Assembly: GCA_020635565.1 (NCBI GenBank)
Contig: JACJZN010000006.1
Span: forward strand, 372,001 to 436,000
From: Flavobacteriales bacterium
GTDB lineage: Bacteria > Bacteroidota > Bacteroidia > Flavobacteriales_D > Parvicellaceae
Direction: 5' to 3'
DNA length: 64,000 nucleotides
A program made the position numbers and the translations under genes. This document shows positions 1 to 8,070 of the stretch, piece by piece. Positions within the stretch are counted from its first letter, which is position 1, and each line of letters opens with the position of its first letter. The notes under the pieces were generated by a model. It saw only the letters and a list, made by a program, of their open reading frames with translations, was not told where the DNA came from and searched no databases.

Positions 1-34
1 TACAATATTCCTCATAATTCAGTTTACGTAAGTG

Positions 35-42
35 CAAATGTA
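35..42 (-). promoter_or_regulatory. Putative -7 promoter box reading out of the left edge
   Basis: Read on the minus strand this is TACATTTG, an exact match to the Bacteroidota -7 consensus TAnnTTTG. It lies in the gap below the aroK stop codon and points leftward, so it may serve a minus-strand gene starting just outside the window. I see no convincing TTG -33 element, and the target gene is not visible, so this is inference. Confidence 0.35.
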
Positions 43-59
43 CGACATTAAAAGCACCT

Positions 60-584
60 CTATTTTAACTTTTTTACAAATTTTAGTATATCTTCAAGTA
101 TCTCACAACTTGCCTTTCCATTGACATCCAAGATGTTTTCCGCCATCATATAATACTTCTCTCTATCCCTGAGTCTATCGTCAATGAATTGCTCTAATTC
201 CGGAATCGATTTGACATCCTTTAACAAGGGTCTCTTTTTTCTTTTTACCCAAAGCCTTTCTGCTAATTTATCTGGTGATATTTTTAAGTAATAAGTAGTC
301 CCCAATCCATTCAACCGATGCATATTATCATTAAAGCATGGAGTTCCTCCCCCTACGGAAAGTACAGTGTTATTTATTTCCAAAGAATTAATCAACGATT
401 TTTCAAGCGACCTGAAATAAGTTTCTCCTTTCAATTCGAAAATACCTTCCACTGTTTGTCCTTCTTCTTTTTCGATTAAATCATCCAAATCTTTGAAGTC
501 CATTTCTAGCACGTCTGCCAATTGTTTACCAATTGTAGACTTCCCTACCCCCATAAAACCCAATAAAATGATATTATTCTTCAT
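60..584 (-). CDS. aroK: Shikimate kinase
   Basis: Phosphorylates shikimate to shikimate 3-phosphate with ATP in the cytoplasmic chorismate pathway to aromatic amino acids. The 174-residue protein has the usual family length. A Walker A P-loop GFMGVGKST lies at residues 9-17, an acidic DLDD stretch that matches the Mg/shikimate-binding aspartates near 32-35, the shikimate-binding arginine in FRSLEKS near 58, the GGG turn at 78-80 and the lid arginine in KKRPLL near 116-121. Its start overlaps the 3' end of topB by 11 bases on the same strand, so the two are probably co-transcribed with topB first, although the functions are unrelated. Family assignment is firm. Confidence 0.95.
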   Translation of the reverse strand: MKNNIILLGFMGVGKSTIGKQLADVLEMDFKDLDDLIEKEEGQTVEGIFELKGETYFRSLEKSLINSLEINNTVLSVGGGTPCFNDNMHRLNGLGTTYYLKISPDKLAERLWVKRKKRPLLKDVKSIPELEQFIDDRLRDREKYYMMAENILDVNGKASCEILEDILKFVKKLK

Positions 585-2613
585 TCAATACTACTAGTTT
601 TAATTTATCGTCTAAACCAACATAACATTTCTGAATGTTACCTTTTTTTACTTCCACAGGTAGTTTATATCTCGATCGGTTATTTAAGACAAGTTCTCTC
701 ATATCGGCATCGGACAAAATCACGTTTTTAAAAGCAAAAGGTATTGTGAATTTACATCCCGAATTGTACTTACTACATCCCCACGCTTTCTTCCCTCTTA
801 ACATTTCTCCTTGGCCACATTTCGGACAAACCACCGGAGGAGGTGCAACAAATTGATGCTTTACCTCATGACACAAATGCGCCACCATTTCGGTTAATTC
901 ATTCCTGAAGGCATCTACCTCAAAGTTTCCTTTCTCAATATCTCTCAGTTTTTTCTCCCATTGACCAGTCAATTCTGCTGATTTAAGGATATCATCTTTG
1001 ATCAAGGATATCAAATGAATCCCAGTGGCTGTAGCCACAATCCTTTTCTTGTCTTTAGCTATGTAATTCCTTTTATAAAGGGTTTCAATAATGTTAGCCC
1101 TAGTAGAAGGTCTTCCTATTCCATTCTCCTTCATCAGATCCCTTAGATCGTCATCATCCACCTGCTTACCTGCAGTTTCCATAGCTCTCAACAGACTGGC
1201 CTCCGTATAATACCTGGGCGGTTTAGTTTTCTTTTCCTGTAGTTCAGGATCGTGCATTCCTTTTTCTCCCTGCTCAAAGAGTGGCATAACTATTTCTTCT
1301 TCCTCATTTTTTAAACTGTTTCCTGCATAATCTTCATAAACAATTCTCCAACCAGGTTCAAGCACTTGTCTTCCTGCTGTCCTGAAAGGAACTTCCACGG
1401 ATTGACCTTCCACTACCGTATTACTCACCTTACAATCCGGATAAAAGACGCAAATAAATCGTCTTGTTATCGCATCATATACTTTTTGCTCATTAGGAGT
1501 AATCCCAGATGGCACTATACCTGTAGGAATAATTGCGTGGTGATCGGTAACCTTCGTATCATCAAAAACTCTTTTGGATTTCCTTATTGGTTGTCCCAAG
1601 AGGTCATTCGTATAACGCGTATAGTGTTTTAAGTTCTTCAGAATACCTTCAACTTTTGGAAAAATATCATCGCTTAGGTAAGTCGTATCCACTCTGGGAT
1701 AAGTGACTAACTTTTGCTCATAAAGTTTTTGAACCATGTTCAAAGTATCCTCAGCACTAAAAGCAAATCTCTTATTACACTCTACCTGCAGAGCAGTAAG
1801 GTCAAAAAGCATCGGATGCTTTTCTGTACCTTCCTTTTGCTCAAATGAGACAATTTCAAATTCTTCTCCGGTTATTTTATTTAGGATTTCCTGACCACTT
1901 TCTTTTGTTTCAATCTTACCCAAAGAACACGCAAATTCAGTATCTCTATAAAACGTTCTTATCTCCCAGAATTTTTCAGACTTGAATCCATCGATCTCAA
2001 GCTGTCTCTCAACGATCATCGCCAGTGTAGGTGTCTGAACTCTACCAATCGACAAAACCTGACCCTTCTGAGCAAATTTCAATGTAAATAATCTCGTAGC
2101 ATTCATTCCGAGCATCCAGTCACCAATTGCTCTTGAAGCACCCGCAGCATACAACTGATCATATTTGGCCCCATCCTGAAGTTTCGCGAAGCCCTCTTTG
2201 ATCGCCTCTTCTGTCAATGATGATATCCAAAGCCTCTTAAGAGGTTTGTCGTTCTTAGCTTTAGCCAACACCCATCTTTGAATCAACTCTCCCTCCTGAC
2301 CAGCATCACCACAGTTTATTACCTCTTCACATTCAGAGATCAAATGAGACAGTACACCAAATTGTTTCTTGACTCCCCCATCCTCAATCAATTTGATTCC
2401 GAAGCGTGCGGGAATCATCGGGAGTGTATCCAAATTCCAATATTTCCACTTTTCAGTGTAATCCTGAGGTTCCTTCAGCGTACATAAATGTCCAAATGTC
2501 CAGGAAACCCAATAACCATTCCCTTCAAAATAGCCATTCATCTTAGTCTTAGCCCCTAAAACTTCTGCTATATCTTTTGCAACACTTGGTTTCTCTGCTA
2601 TGCACAACTTCAT
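574..2613 (-). CDS. topB: DNA topoisomerase III (type IA)
   Basis: Type IA topoisomerase that relaxes or decatenates DNA by passing strands through a transient single-strand break. From the ATG at 2613 the protein is 679 residues. It opens with the typical MKLCIAEKPS TOPRIM start, has the acidic DAGQEGELI TOPRIM motif near residue 103, the active-site tyrosine in LVTYPRVDTTYL near residue 305, and one C-terminal zinc ribbon (CPKCG, then two more cysteines). An in-frame ATG ten codons upstream (2643) exists, but the family normally starts at MKLC and the longer form would place the start almost on the -7 box at 2641-2648. Overlaps aroK by 11 bases. Confidence 0.93.
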   Translation of the reverse strand: MKLCIAEKPSVAKDIAEVLGAKTKMNGYFEGNGYWVSWTFGHLCTLKEPQDYTEKWKYWNLDTLPMIPARFGIKLIEDGGVKKQFGVLSHLISECEEVINCGDAGQEGELIQRWVLAKAKNDKPLKRLWISSLTEEAIKEGFAKLQDGAKYDQLYAAGASRAIGDWMLGMNATRLFTLKFAQKGQVLSIGRVQTPTLAMIVERQLEIDGFKSEKFWEIRTFYRDTEFACSLGKIETKESGQEILNKITGEEFEIVSFEQKEGTEKHPMLFDLTALQVECNKRFAFSAEDTLNMVQKLYEQKLVTYPRVDTTYLSDDIFPKVEGILKNLKHYTRYTNDLLGQPIRKSKRVFDDTKVTDHHAIIPTGIVPSGITPNEQKVYDAITRRFICVFYPDCKVSNTVVEGQSVEVPFRTAGRQVLEPGWRIVYEDYAGNSLKNEEEEIVMPLFEQGEKGMHDPELQEKKTKPPRYYTEASLLRAMETAGKQVDDDDLRDLMKENGIGRPSTRANIIETLYKRNYIAKDKKRIVATATGIHLISLIKDDILKSAELTGQWEKKLRDIEKGNFEVDAFRNELTEMVAHLCHEVKHQFVAPPPVVCPKCGQGEMLRGKKAWGCSKYNSGCKFTIPFAFKNVILSDADMRELVLNNRSRYKLPVEVKKGNIQKCYVGLDDKLKLVVLNEE

Positions 2614-2640
2614 TCCCATAGATATCTTCTCTCGAAGATT

Positions 2641-2648
2641 CAAAAATA
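2641..2648 (-). promoter_or_regulatory. Putative -7 box for topB-aroK
   Basis: TATTTTTG on the minus strand matches TAnnTTTG exactly and lies 27 bases before the topB ATG at 2613. It is one half of a divergent pair with the box at 2694-2701. No clear TTG -33 element at the expected distance. Confidence 0.4.
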
Positions 2649-2693
2649 AATATCACTTGGGGAACCTAAGTTTATTGTTAATAAAATTGTACC

Positions 2694-2701
2694 TATTTTT
2701 G
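2694..2701 (+). promoter_or_regulatory. Putative -7 box for the 2716 lipoprotein gene
   Basis: TATTTTTG matches TAnnTTTG and ends 14 bases before the ATG at 2716. A TTG at 2675-2677 sits 16 bases upstream, slightly short of the usual -33 spacing. It would give a leader of about ten bases. Confidence 0.45.
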
Positions 2702-2715
2702 GCAAAAATCAATTC

Positions 2716-3330
2716 ATGAAGAAACTACTCGTCCTAGGTTTGATCTCATTTCTGTTTATTCATGGCTCTTGTGAGAACAAGAACAATAAATCCGTTGAAT
2801 CTTCTAATCAAGAAATCATAGAGAATACTTCCTCTCATACCAAGGAAACTATTTTTGACCTTCTCAAAACAGAATATCCAGATCTAAATGAAAACGATGT
2901 TTGCATTGTGGAAGTGAAAGAATTTGGGAATCTCTTTGTCATGGGATTTTTCGCTTCAGACAGAGGATGCGGTTTAGAAAGGATGTATTTTGATGGAAAC
3001 GAACTACCTGGAGATCATTCAAAGGCAGCGGAAATCATGCTGAAAAATGATTTTGTAACCAATTCTGAAAAACTAACTGAAACCTATCACATTAAAGTGA
3101 TTAACACCTTTAAAACCGTGATTTGGAGCATAAATGAAGATTTTGACCAAAGTAAATTCTTCGAACCAAAAACATTCATTGAGGATGAAAAAGTAGTTAG
3201 TGAAATGTGGATTCAGCGTCCATCAGGAATGAATAAAGAACGTTCTTATTATCTCTCCAAATTATCTTTTGATATGCAAGGAAATTTTATCTCGTTGGAG
3301 AAAACTAACCAATTCTCCGTTTCATTTTAA
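2716..3330 (+). CDS. Putative lipoprotein of unknown function
   Basis: A 204-residue protein I do not recognise. It starts with a short basic and hydrophobic signal (MKKLLVLGLISFLFIHGSC) ending in a cysteine at about residue 19, consistent with lipoprotein processing and anchoring in an envelope membrane. The mature part begins with an Asn/Glu/Ser-rich linker and continues as a mixed alpha/beta domain with one further cysteine pair region (DRGCGLERMYFDG). It is the first gene of a plus-strand run, ending 3 bases before a glycosyltransferase that starts with TTG. The neighbourhood is envelope-related but gives no specific role. Confidence 0.75.
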   Translation: MKKLLVLGLISFLFIHGSCENKNNKSVESSNQEIIENTSSHTKETIFDLLKTEYPDLNENDVCIVEVKEFGNLFVMGFFASDRGCGLERMYFDGNELPGDHSKAAEIMLKNDFVTNSEKLTETYHIKVINTFKTVIWSINEDFDQSKFFEPKTFIEDEKVVSEMWIQRPSGMNKERSYYLSKLSFDMQGNFISLEKTNQFSVSF

Positions 3331-3333
3331 TAC

Positions 3334-4347
3334 TTGAAAGTAGTTATAGCCATATTAAATTATAACGGAGTGAACTGGCTCCAGAAGTTCTTATCGGATG
3401 TGATCAAACATAGTCCTGAAGGAGAAGTCGTTGTGATTGACAATGCATCCACGGATGATTCAGTGGATTACCTCAAAAAGAACTTCCCCTCAACAAGGAT
3501 TATTGAAAACGAATCTAACTCTGGTTTTGCCGGAGGATATAATGAAGGTTTAAAACATATTGATGCAGATGTCTTTGTTCTTTTAAACTCAGACATCGAA
3601 GTAACAGAGAATTGGCTATCACCGGTTCTAAGCCTTCTCTCTTCGGATGATCAGATTGCTGCCGCACAGCCAAAAATCCTTGCTTATAATCATCAAGAGA
3701 AATTCGAACATGCCGGAGCATGCGGAGGATATATCGACCAACTTGGATATCCATTTTGCCGAGGACGTATCTTTACAGAAACAGAAGAAGATAAGGGACA
3801 ATATGATTCACCTGAGAAAATCTTCTGGGCAACAGGAGCGTGTATGTTCATAAAGGCAAAAAAATATTGGGAAGCAGGAGGATTGGACGAACATTTTTTT
3901 GCTCATATGGAAGAAATTGATCTTTGTTGGAGATTACAAAACATGGGCTATGATATTGTTGCCTGTCCAGCATCATCCGTTTATCACGTTGGAGGTGGAA
4001 CACTTGATTACAGGAATCCAAGAAAAACCTATTTAAACTTCAGAAATAGTCTTTTTGCGATTCACAAAAACTGGGGTGATGGACTTTTTTACGCCATTTT
4101 TGCAAGGTTGATTCTGGATGGCATTGCTGGATTCAAATTCCTTTTAGGTGGAGATCTACAGCATATATGGAGTATAATCAAAGCTCATTTCGATTATTAT
4201 GGACATTTAAATGTGCTTCGAAAGCAAAGAGCCGAATTAAAATCAAGAAATAAATCTTTAAAAGAGTTAAACGGAGTTCTAAAATCTAGCATTGTCTATC
4301 AATTCTATGTTAAGAAGATCAAGAAATTCAATGAATTAAAATTTTAG
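3334..4347 (+). CDS. Glycosyltransferase family 2
   Basis: Predicted cytoplasmic, membrane-associated GT-A glycosyltransferase of 337 residues that transfers a sugar from a nucleotide donor to a cell-surface glycan or lipid acceptor. The N-terminus KVVIAILNYNG with VVIDNASTDDS near residue 35 is the nucleotide-binding start of GT2 rhamnosyltransferase-like enzymes. VFVLLNSDIEV near residue 85-95 carries the metal-binding acidic residues, and the ATGACMFI and HMEEIDLCWR segments fit the acceptor and catalytic-base region. The C-terminal 80 residues are basic and amphipathic, typical for membrane association. Start codon is TTG, 3 bases after the lipoprotein stop, since the family N-terminus falls exactly here. 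Acceptor unknown. Confidence 0.87.
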   Translation: MKVVIAILNYNGVNWLQKFLSDVIKHSPEGEVVVIDNASTDDSVDYLKKNFPSTRIIENESNSGFAGGYNEGLKHIDADVFVLLNSDIEVTENWLSPVLSLLSSDDQIAAAQPKILAYNHQEKFEHAGACGGYIDQLGYPFCRGRIFTETEEDKGQYDSPEKIFWATGACMFIKAKKYWEAGGLDEHFFAHMEEIDLCWRLQNMGYDIVACPASSVYHVGGGTLDYRNPRKTYLNFRNSLFAIHKNWGDGLFYAIFARLILDGIAGFKFLLGGDLQHIWSIIKAHFDYYGHLNVLRKQRAELKSRNKSLKELNGVLKSSIVYQFYVKKIKKFNELKF

Positions 4348-4348
4348 T

Positions 4349-6052
4349 ATGCAATTATCAAAGGATCATAAAAAACCGACTTTACTACAATCATTATTAC
4401 CCATCATCGTGCTGATGGTATTGTTAGCTATCTCTGTGCTTTCAATCTGGCGTAGCAATTCTCTGGATGGAGCAAATCAAATGGCCTTGCTCTTTGCCGC
4501 AGCGGTTGCAATGCTTATTGGATGGAAACTAAATTATAAGTTCTCTGAAATGTTAAAAGGTGTCACTGATGCCATTGGCACTGCATTACCCGCTATAATA
4601 ATCCTTCTACTTATAGGTGCTTTGGCTGGCACGTGGTTAATTAGTGGAATAGTTCCAACCATGATCTATTATGGTTTAAAAATACTTAGCCCTACTTTTT
4701 TTCTTTTCTCGGCATGTGTTATCAGTGCCATTATCTCCTTGGCAACAGGTAGTTCATGGAGTACTATTGCCACTGTGGGAGTTGCTTTATTTGGCATTGG
4801 TCAAGCATTGGGTATTACAGAAGGTCTCGTAGCAGGGGCGATAATTTCAGGAGCTTATTTTGGTGATAAAATGTCACCAATGAGTGATACTACTAACCTT
4901 GCACCGGCAGTTGCAGGAAGCGATCTGTTTACACACATCCGCTATATGCTTTACACTACTATTCCCTCTATAACGATTGCTTTGATCATCTTCTTTGTAT
5001 GGGGATTTTTTGTTGGAGATGGAGGTTCTTCTACAGAGATTCAAGAAATGTTGGTAGCGTTGGAAAATTCTTTCTACATATCCCCCGTACTTTTTATTGT
5101 ACCAGCTGTTGTTATCGGCTTGATCATCATGAAAGTGGATGCAATACCTGCCCTATTTGTTGGAGTGCTGTTGGGAGGTATTTTTGGAGTGATCTTTCAG
5201 CCTGATATTATCACGGATCACGGAAAGAAGAATAATCTATACATCACAGGTACAAATATTGAAAATTATGATTTCCAGTGGTTCAGTGAAGATGGAGAAA
5301 GACTATCCACTAAAGATAATGCATGGAATCTCGATGGAGGAACATATACTTTATTAGTTTCCAATGGGGAAGAAGAAATCATGCAGACAATAACTGTTCC
5401 TGCTGGATTGGAATCCGATGAAGTATTGAATGTAGAAGGCACAAGTAGATTAGAAGATTGGGGACTTGGTTTAAGTTTATCACGAAGCGGATACCTGGAA
5501 AGCGCATATAGATCAATGATCGATGCTATGACAGCGGAAACCAGTGTATCTACCGGCAATTCACAAGTTGACGACCTTCTCGGAACCGGAGGTATGTCAG
5601 GCATGCTTTATACCATTTGGCTGATTGTATGTGCGATGATCTTTGGAGGAGCCTTAGAAAGTTTAGGAATGCTACACCGAATAACAGAAGCACTGGTCTC
5701 TAGAGCAAAAACGGACGGATCGCTTATTGCAACTACCGCTCTAACATGTGTTGGATTCAATGTAACTGCTTCAGATCAATATCTATCCATTGTTGTCCCA
5801 GGAAAGATGTATGCCAATGAATTCGAGAAAAGAGGACTTGCCCCACAAAACCTCAGTAGAACATTGGAAGATGCTGGAACTGTAACTTCGGTTCTGGTTC
5901 CATGGAATACTTGTGGTGCCGTTCAATCCAATGTATTAGGTATTTCGACAGGAGAATATTTTATCTATTGTATCTTCAATCTAATCAGCCCTTTAATGAC
6001 AATAACTTTTGGTTTTCTTGGCATAAAAATTGCCAAGTTAAAAAAGAGTTAA
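4349..6052 (+). CDS. NhaC-type Na+/H+ antiporter with inserted soluble domain
   Basis: Inner-membrane antiporter of the NhaC family, expected to expel Na+ (or exchange a dicarboxylate) for protons. Multiple hydrophobic segments cover residues 15-285 and 410-567. Family hallmarks include SLATGSSWSTIATVG near 130 and GAYFGDKMSPMSDTTNLAPA near 168-188, and a C-terminal repeat of this half (TVTSVLVPWNTCGA). At 567 residues it is about 100 longer than usual NhaC proteins. The excess is a hydrophilic stretch at about 288-410 whose first part (WFSEDGERLST, then LDGGTYTLLVSNGEE) looks like one Ig/PKD-type beta-sandwich. Starts 1 base after the glycosyltransferase stop. Substrate is inferred from family only. 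Confidence 0.87.
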   Translation: MQLSKDHKKPTLLQSLLPIIVLMVLLAISVLSIWRSNSLDGANQMALLFAAAVAMLIGWKLNYKFSEMLKGVTDAIGTALPAIIILLLIGALAGTWLISGIVPTMIYYGLKILSPTFFLFSACVISAIISLATGSSWSTIATVGVALFGIGQALGITEGLVAGAIISGAYFGDKMSPMSDTTNLAPAVAGSDLFTHIRYMLYTTIPSITIALIIFFVWGFFVGDGGSSTEIQEMLVALENSFYISPVLFIVPAVVIGLIIMKVDAIPALFVGVLLGGIFGVIFQPDIITDHGKKNNLYITGTNIENYDFQWFSEDGERLSTKDNAWNLDGGTYTLLVSNGEEEIMQTITVPAGLESDEVLNVEGTSRLEDWGLGLSLSRSGYLESAYRSMIDAMTAETSVSTGNSQVDDLLGTGGMSGMLYTIWLIVCAMIFGGALESLGMLHRITEALVSRAKTDGSLIATTALTCVGFNVTASDQYLSIVVPGKMYANEFEKRGLAPQNLSRTLEDAGTVTSVLVPWNTCGAVQSNVLGISTGEYFIYCIFNLISPLMTITFGFLGIKIAKLKKS

Positions 6053-6120
6053 TAACAGGATTTTTCTAGTTAATTTAAAATAGTTAACTTTACGAGTCCG
6101 TAAAAAATAGTTTAAAAATC

Positions 6121-6858
6121 ATGAAGAGATTAATACTTTCATTGTTAGTGGTCACTGGTGCGTCAGCACATGCTCAAAGTAATTTTGACAAACAACTTCC
6201 AGAAAAACCAGTATACACAGCAGATCTTGTCGATTCTACTTATGGAATAACATTATATGAACCATTGAACATGGCTTTGGCCGGTGATAGTGTAAGAATG
6301 GTCAATGGATATGCAGCTCAAAACTGGATTGAAGACTATTATGAAGACGGAGCCTTACTACACAAAGGATATTATATTGACGGGCAATTAAAAGTTTATA
6401 AAAACTATTATCCAGACGGAACTGTTGAGAGAAATTTTGTGAACGTTGATGGTTATCGATCAAAAGTAACTTTATACTATCCTAATGGAAACATTAAATC
6501 TCAGGTTACCTATTCGGAAGGTGCAGCATTAGTTTGGACTGACTATTTTATGAATGGAAACATCGAATATTATGAGGAATACAACAAGAATTTGATGTGG
6601 CATATTGCCAAAAGATCCTATTATGAATCTGGTCAAGCTCAGAGTCTTTTTGAATTAACCGACAAAAAGAAACTCAATTATACTCAGAATGATTTCTATT
6701 CTACCGGTAAAAAGAAAATGGCAGGTACTTTGAGATATGACAAAGATGCTTATGACTATTTCAAAACTGGAAAATGGCTGTATTTCAGTGAAGGAGGATC
6801 TCCAATCAAGGAGGAGGAATATCAGGACGGTAAACTATTGAAAACTAACAAACTCTAA
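6121..6858 (+). CDS. Exported MORN-like (YwqK-type) repeat protein
   Basis: A 245-residue protein with a clear signal peptide (MKRLILSLLVVTGASAHAQS) followed by tandem 20-25-residue repeats of the kind YYEDGALLHKGYYIDGQ and YYPNGNIKSQVTYSEG, recurring from about residue 75 to the end (ending KTGKWLYFSEGG and EEEYQDGKLL). This repeat pattern is that of the MORN-variant/YwqK family, widespread in Bacteroidota as periplasmic or surface proteins; a biochemical role is not established for such members. It lies 68 bases after the antiporter gene and 8 bases before the HAD phosphatase gene, so it probably heads a unit with it. The toxin/antitoxin label sometimes attached to YwqK is not supported here. 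Confidence 0.8.
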   Translation: MKRLILSLLVVTGASAHAQSNFDKQLPEKPVYTADLVDSTYGITLYEPLNMALAGDSVRMVNGYAAQNWIEDYYEDGALLHKGYYIDGQLKVYKNYYPDGTVERNFVNVDGYRSKVTLYYPNGNIKSQVTYSEGAALVWTDYFMNGNIEYYEEYNKNLMWHIAKRSYYESGQAQSLFELTDKKKLNYTQNDFYSTGKKKMAGTLRYDKDAYDYFKTGKWLYFSEGGSPIKEEEYQDGKLLKTNKL

Positions 6859-6866
6859 GTTAATCG

Positions 6867-7523
6867 ATGAAGGTATTTCATCCTGAAAAACTAGATCATT
6901 TCAAAAACATTAAGGCCATTCTATTTGATTGGGATGGCGTATTTCATTCCGGACATAAGAATCATTTGGGAGAGAGTACATTTTCTGAAGCAGATTCCAT
7001 GGGGTTAAATCTCATCAGACTTGGTTTCTTCCTTCAAAATGGTGAAATTCCATACACAGCGATAATTACAGGTGAACAAAATCCAACAGCACATTATCTT
7101 GCCGATAGAGAGCACCTTCATGGTTTATATTACAAAGTAAAAGATAAGAAGATCATTCTTGATCACCTTTTGGATAACTATGCTATCTCCCCTTCGGAGA
7201 TCCTTTTTGTCTTTGATGATGTACTAGACCTCAGTCTTGCGAAAGAAGTGGGAATTCGATTCATGGTTAAAAGAGATTCCTCCAGAATTCTCTTGGAACA
7301 TGCAAAACATATGGGGATGATTGATTTCAGCACTACTCAGAATGGGGGTGACCATGCTGTAAGAGAGATCGTAGAATTTCTTTTAGATAATATGGGAATT
7401 TTCAAACAAACTATTGATTGCAGAATCAATTTTGGAGAAGATTATCAGATTTACTGGAGTCATAGACAGTCGATTTCAACACAAAAAATGACTGTTAGTG
7501 ATTTTCAATTAGTTAGTGAGTAA
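6867..7523 (+). CDS. KdsC-like HAD-family phosphatase
   Basis: Predicted cytoplasmic Mg-dependent phosphatase of the haloacid dehalogenase superfamily, 218 residues. Motif I is ILFDWDGVF with nucleophile Asp21 and acid/base Asp23, motif II is the Thr in AIITG near 68, motif III a lysine near 92-94 (KVKDKK), and motif IV the FVFDDVLD aspartates at 117-118. There is no cap domain between motifs I and II, as in the KdsC/YrbI subgroup of sugar-phosphate phosphatases. It is slightly longer than KdsC (about 180) with an extra C-terminal 40 residues. True substrate unknown; no KDO genes adjoin it. Overlaps the following J-domain gene by 8 bases. Confidence 0.75.
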   Translation: MKVFHPEKLDHFKNIKAILFDWDGVFHSGHKNHLGESTFSEADSMGLNLIRLGFFLQNGEIPYTAIITGEQNPTAHYLADREHLHGLYYKVKDKKIILDHLLDNYAISPSEILFVFDDVLDLSLAKEVGIRFMVKRDSSRILLEHAKHMGMIDFSTTQNGGDHAVREIVEFLLDNMGIFKQTIDCRINFGEDYQIYWSHRQSISTQKMTVSDFQLVSE

Positions 7524-8070
7524 CTATTTGAAAAAATACTTTGACGTACTACAACTTCCTGTTGGAGCCTCTTCAACAGAGATCAAAAAAGCATATTTCA
7601 AATTAGCAAAACTGTATCACCCGGATGTCAACTCATCTGCTGATGCTTCAAAAAAATTCAAAGAGATCAATGAAGCTTATGAGTTTTTAAGTGATCCGCA
7701 AAAAGTTAGGAATTTACTTTATAAGTACACTACCACTAAGAATCAAAAGCAGAAAAGAGACGTTAAACGTTCTGAAAGTATTAAGAGAAAAACAACCAAA
7801 AGGGCATCGGTCAAGAAAAGAGAGTTTGAAAGAATAGTCAATAAAGACACTCTTATTAAGGATTTTAAGAAGGTTGGCAAAACAATGTTATTCTTTCATC
7901 TAACCATAAACCTCTTCGTTGTTTTCGGATATTTATCAGATTCTAAGGATAAATACAGTATTTCAGATCTTCCAACAATTTTCTTGGAAGTGACCTTTAC
8001 TATTGTTGTTATCGGAAGTATATTTCTTTTAATGATATACGCAGACTACTTAAGTCATAAGAACTCTTAA
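7516..8070 (+). CDS. Membrane-anchored J-domain (DnaJ-like) protein
   Basis: A 184-residue protein with an N-terminal J domain (residues about 4-70) that keeps the Hsp70-activating HPD motif at 35-37 in KLYHPDVNSS. A basic, Lys/Arg-rich linker spans about 72-115, then two hydrophobic helices at roughly 122-142 and 155-176 probably anchor it in the inner membrane. There is no G/F region, zinc centre or substrate-binding domain, so it is not DnaJ itself but a specialised co-chaperone that would recruit DnaK to a membrane site. Start is GTG inside the end of the HAD gene (8-base overlap), so translation is probably coupled. Its stop abuts the stop of the convergent metallo-beta-lactamase gene. 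Confidence 0.8.
   Translation: MSNYLKKYFDVLQLPVGASSTEIKKAYFKLAKLYHPDVNSSADASKKFKEINEAYEFLSDPQKVRNLLYKYTTTKNQKQKRDVKRSESIKRKTTKRASVKKREFERIVNKDTLIKDFKKVGKTMLFFHLTINLFVVFGYLSDSKDKYSISDLPTIFLEVTFTIVVIGSIFLLMIYADYLSHKNS

Noticed and set aside
6121..6858. Calling the MORN-like protein an antitoxin because YwqK is so labelled
   Set aside because: No toxin partner is nearby, the protein has a signal peptide and the repeats alone do not show an antitoxin role.
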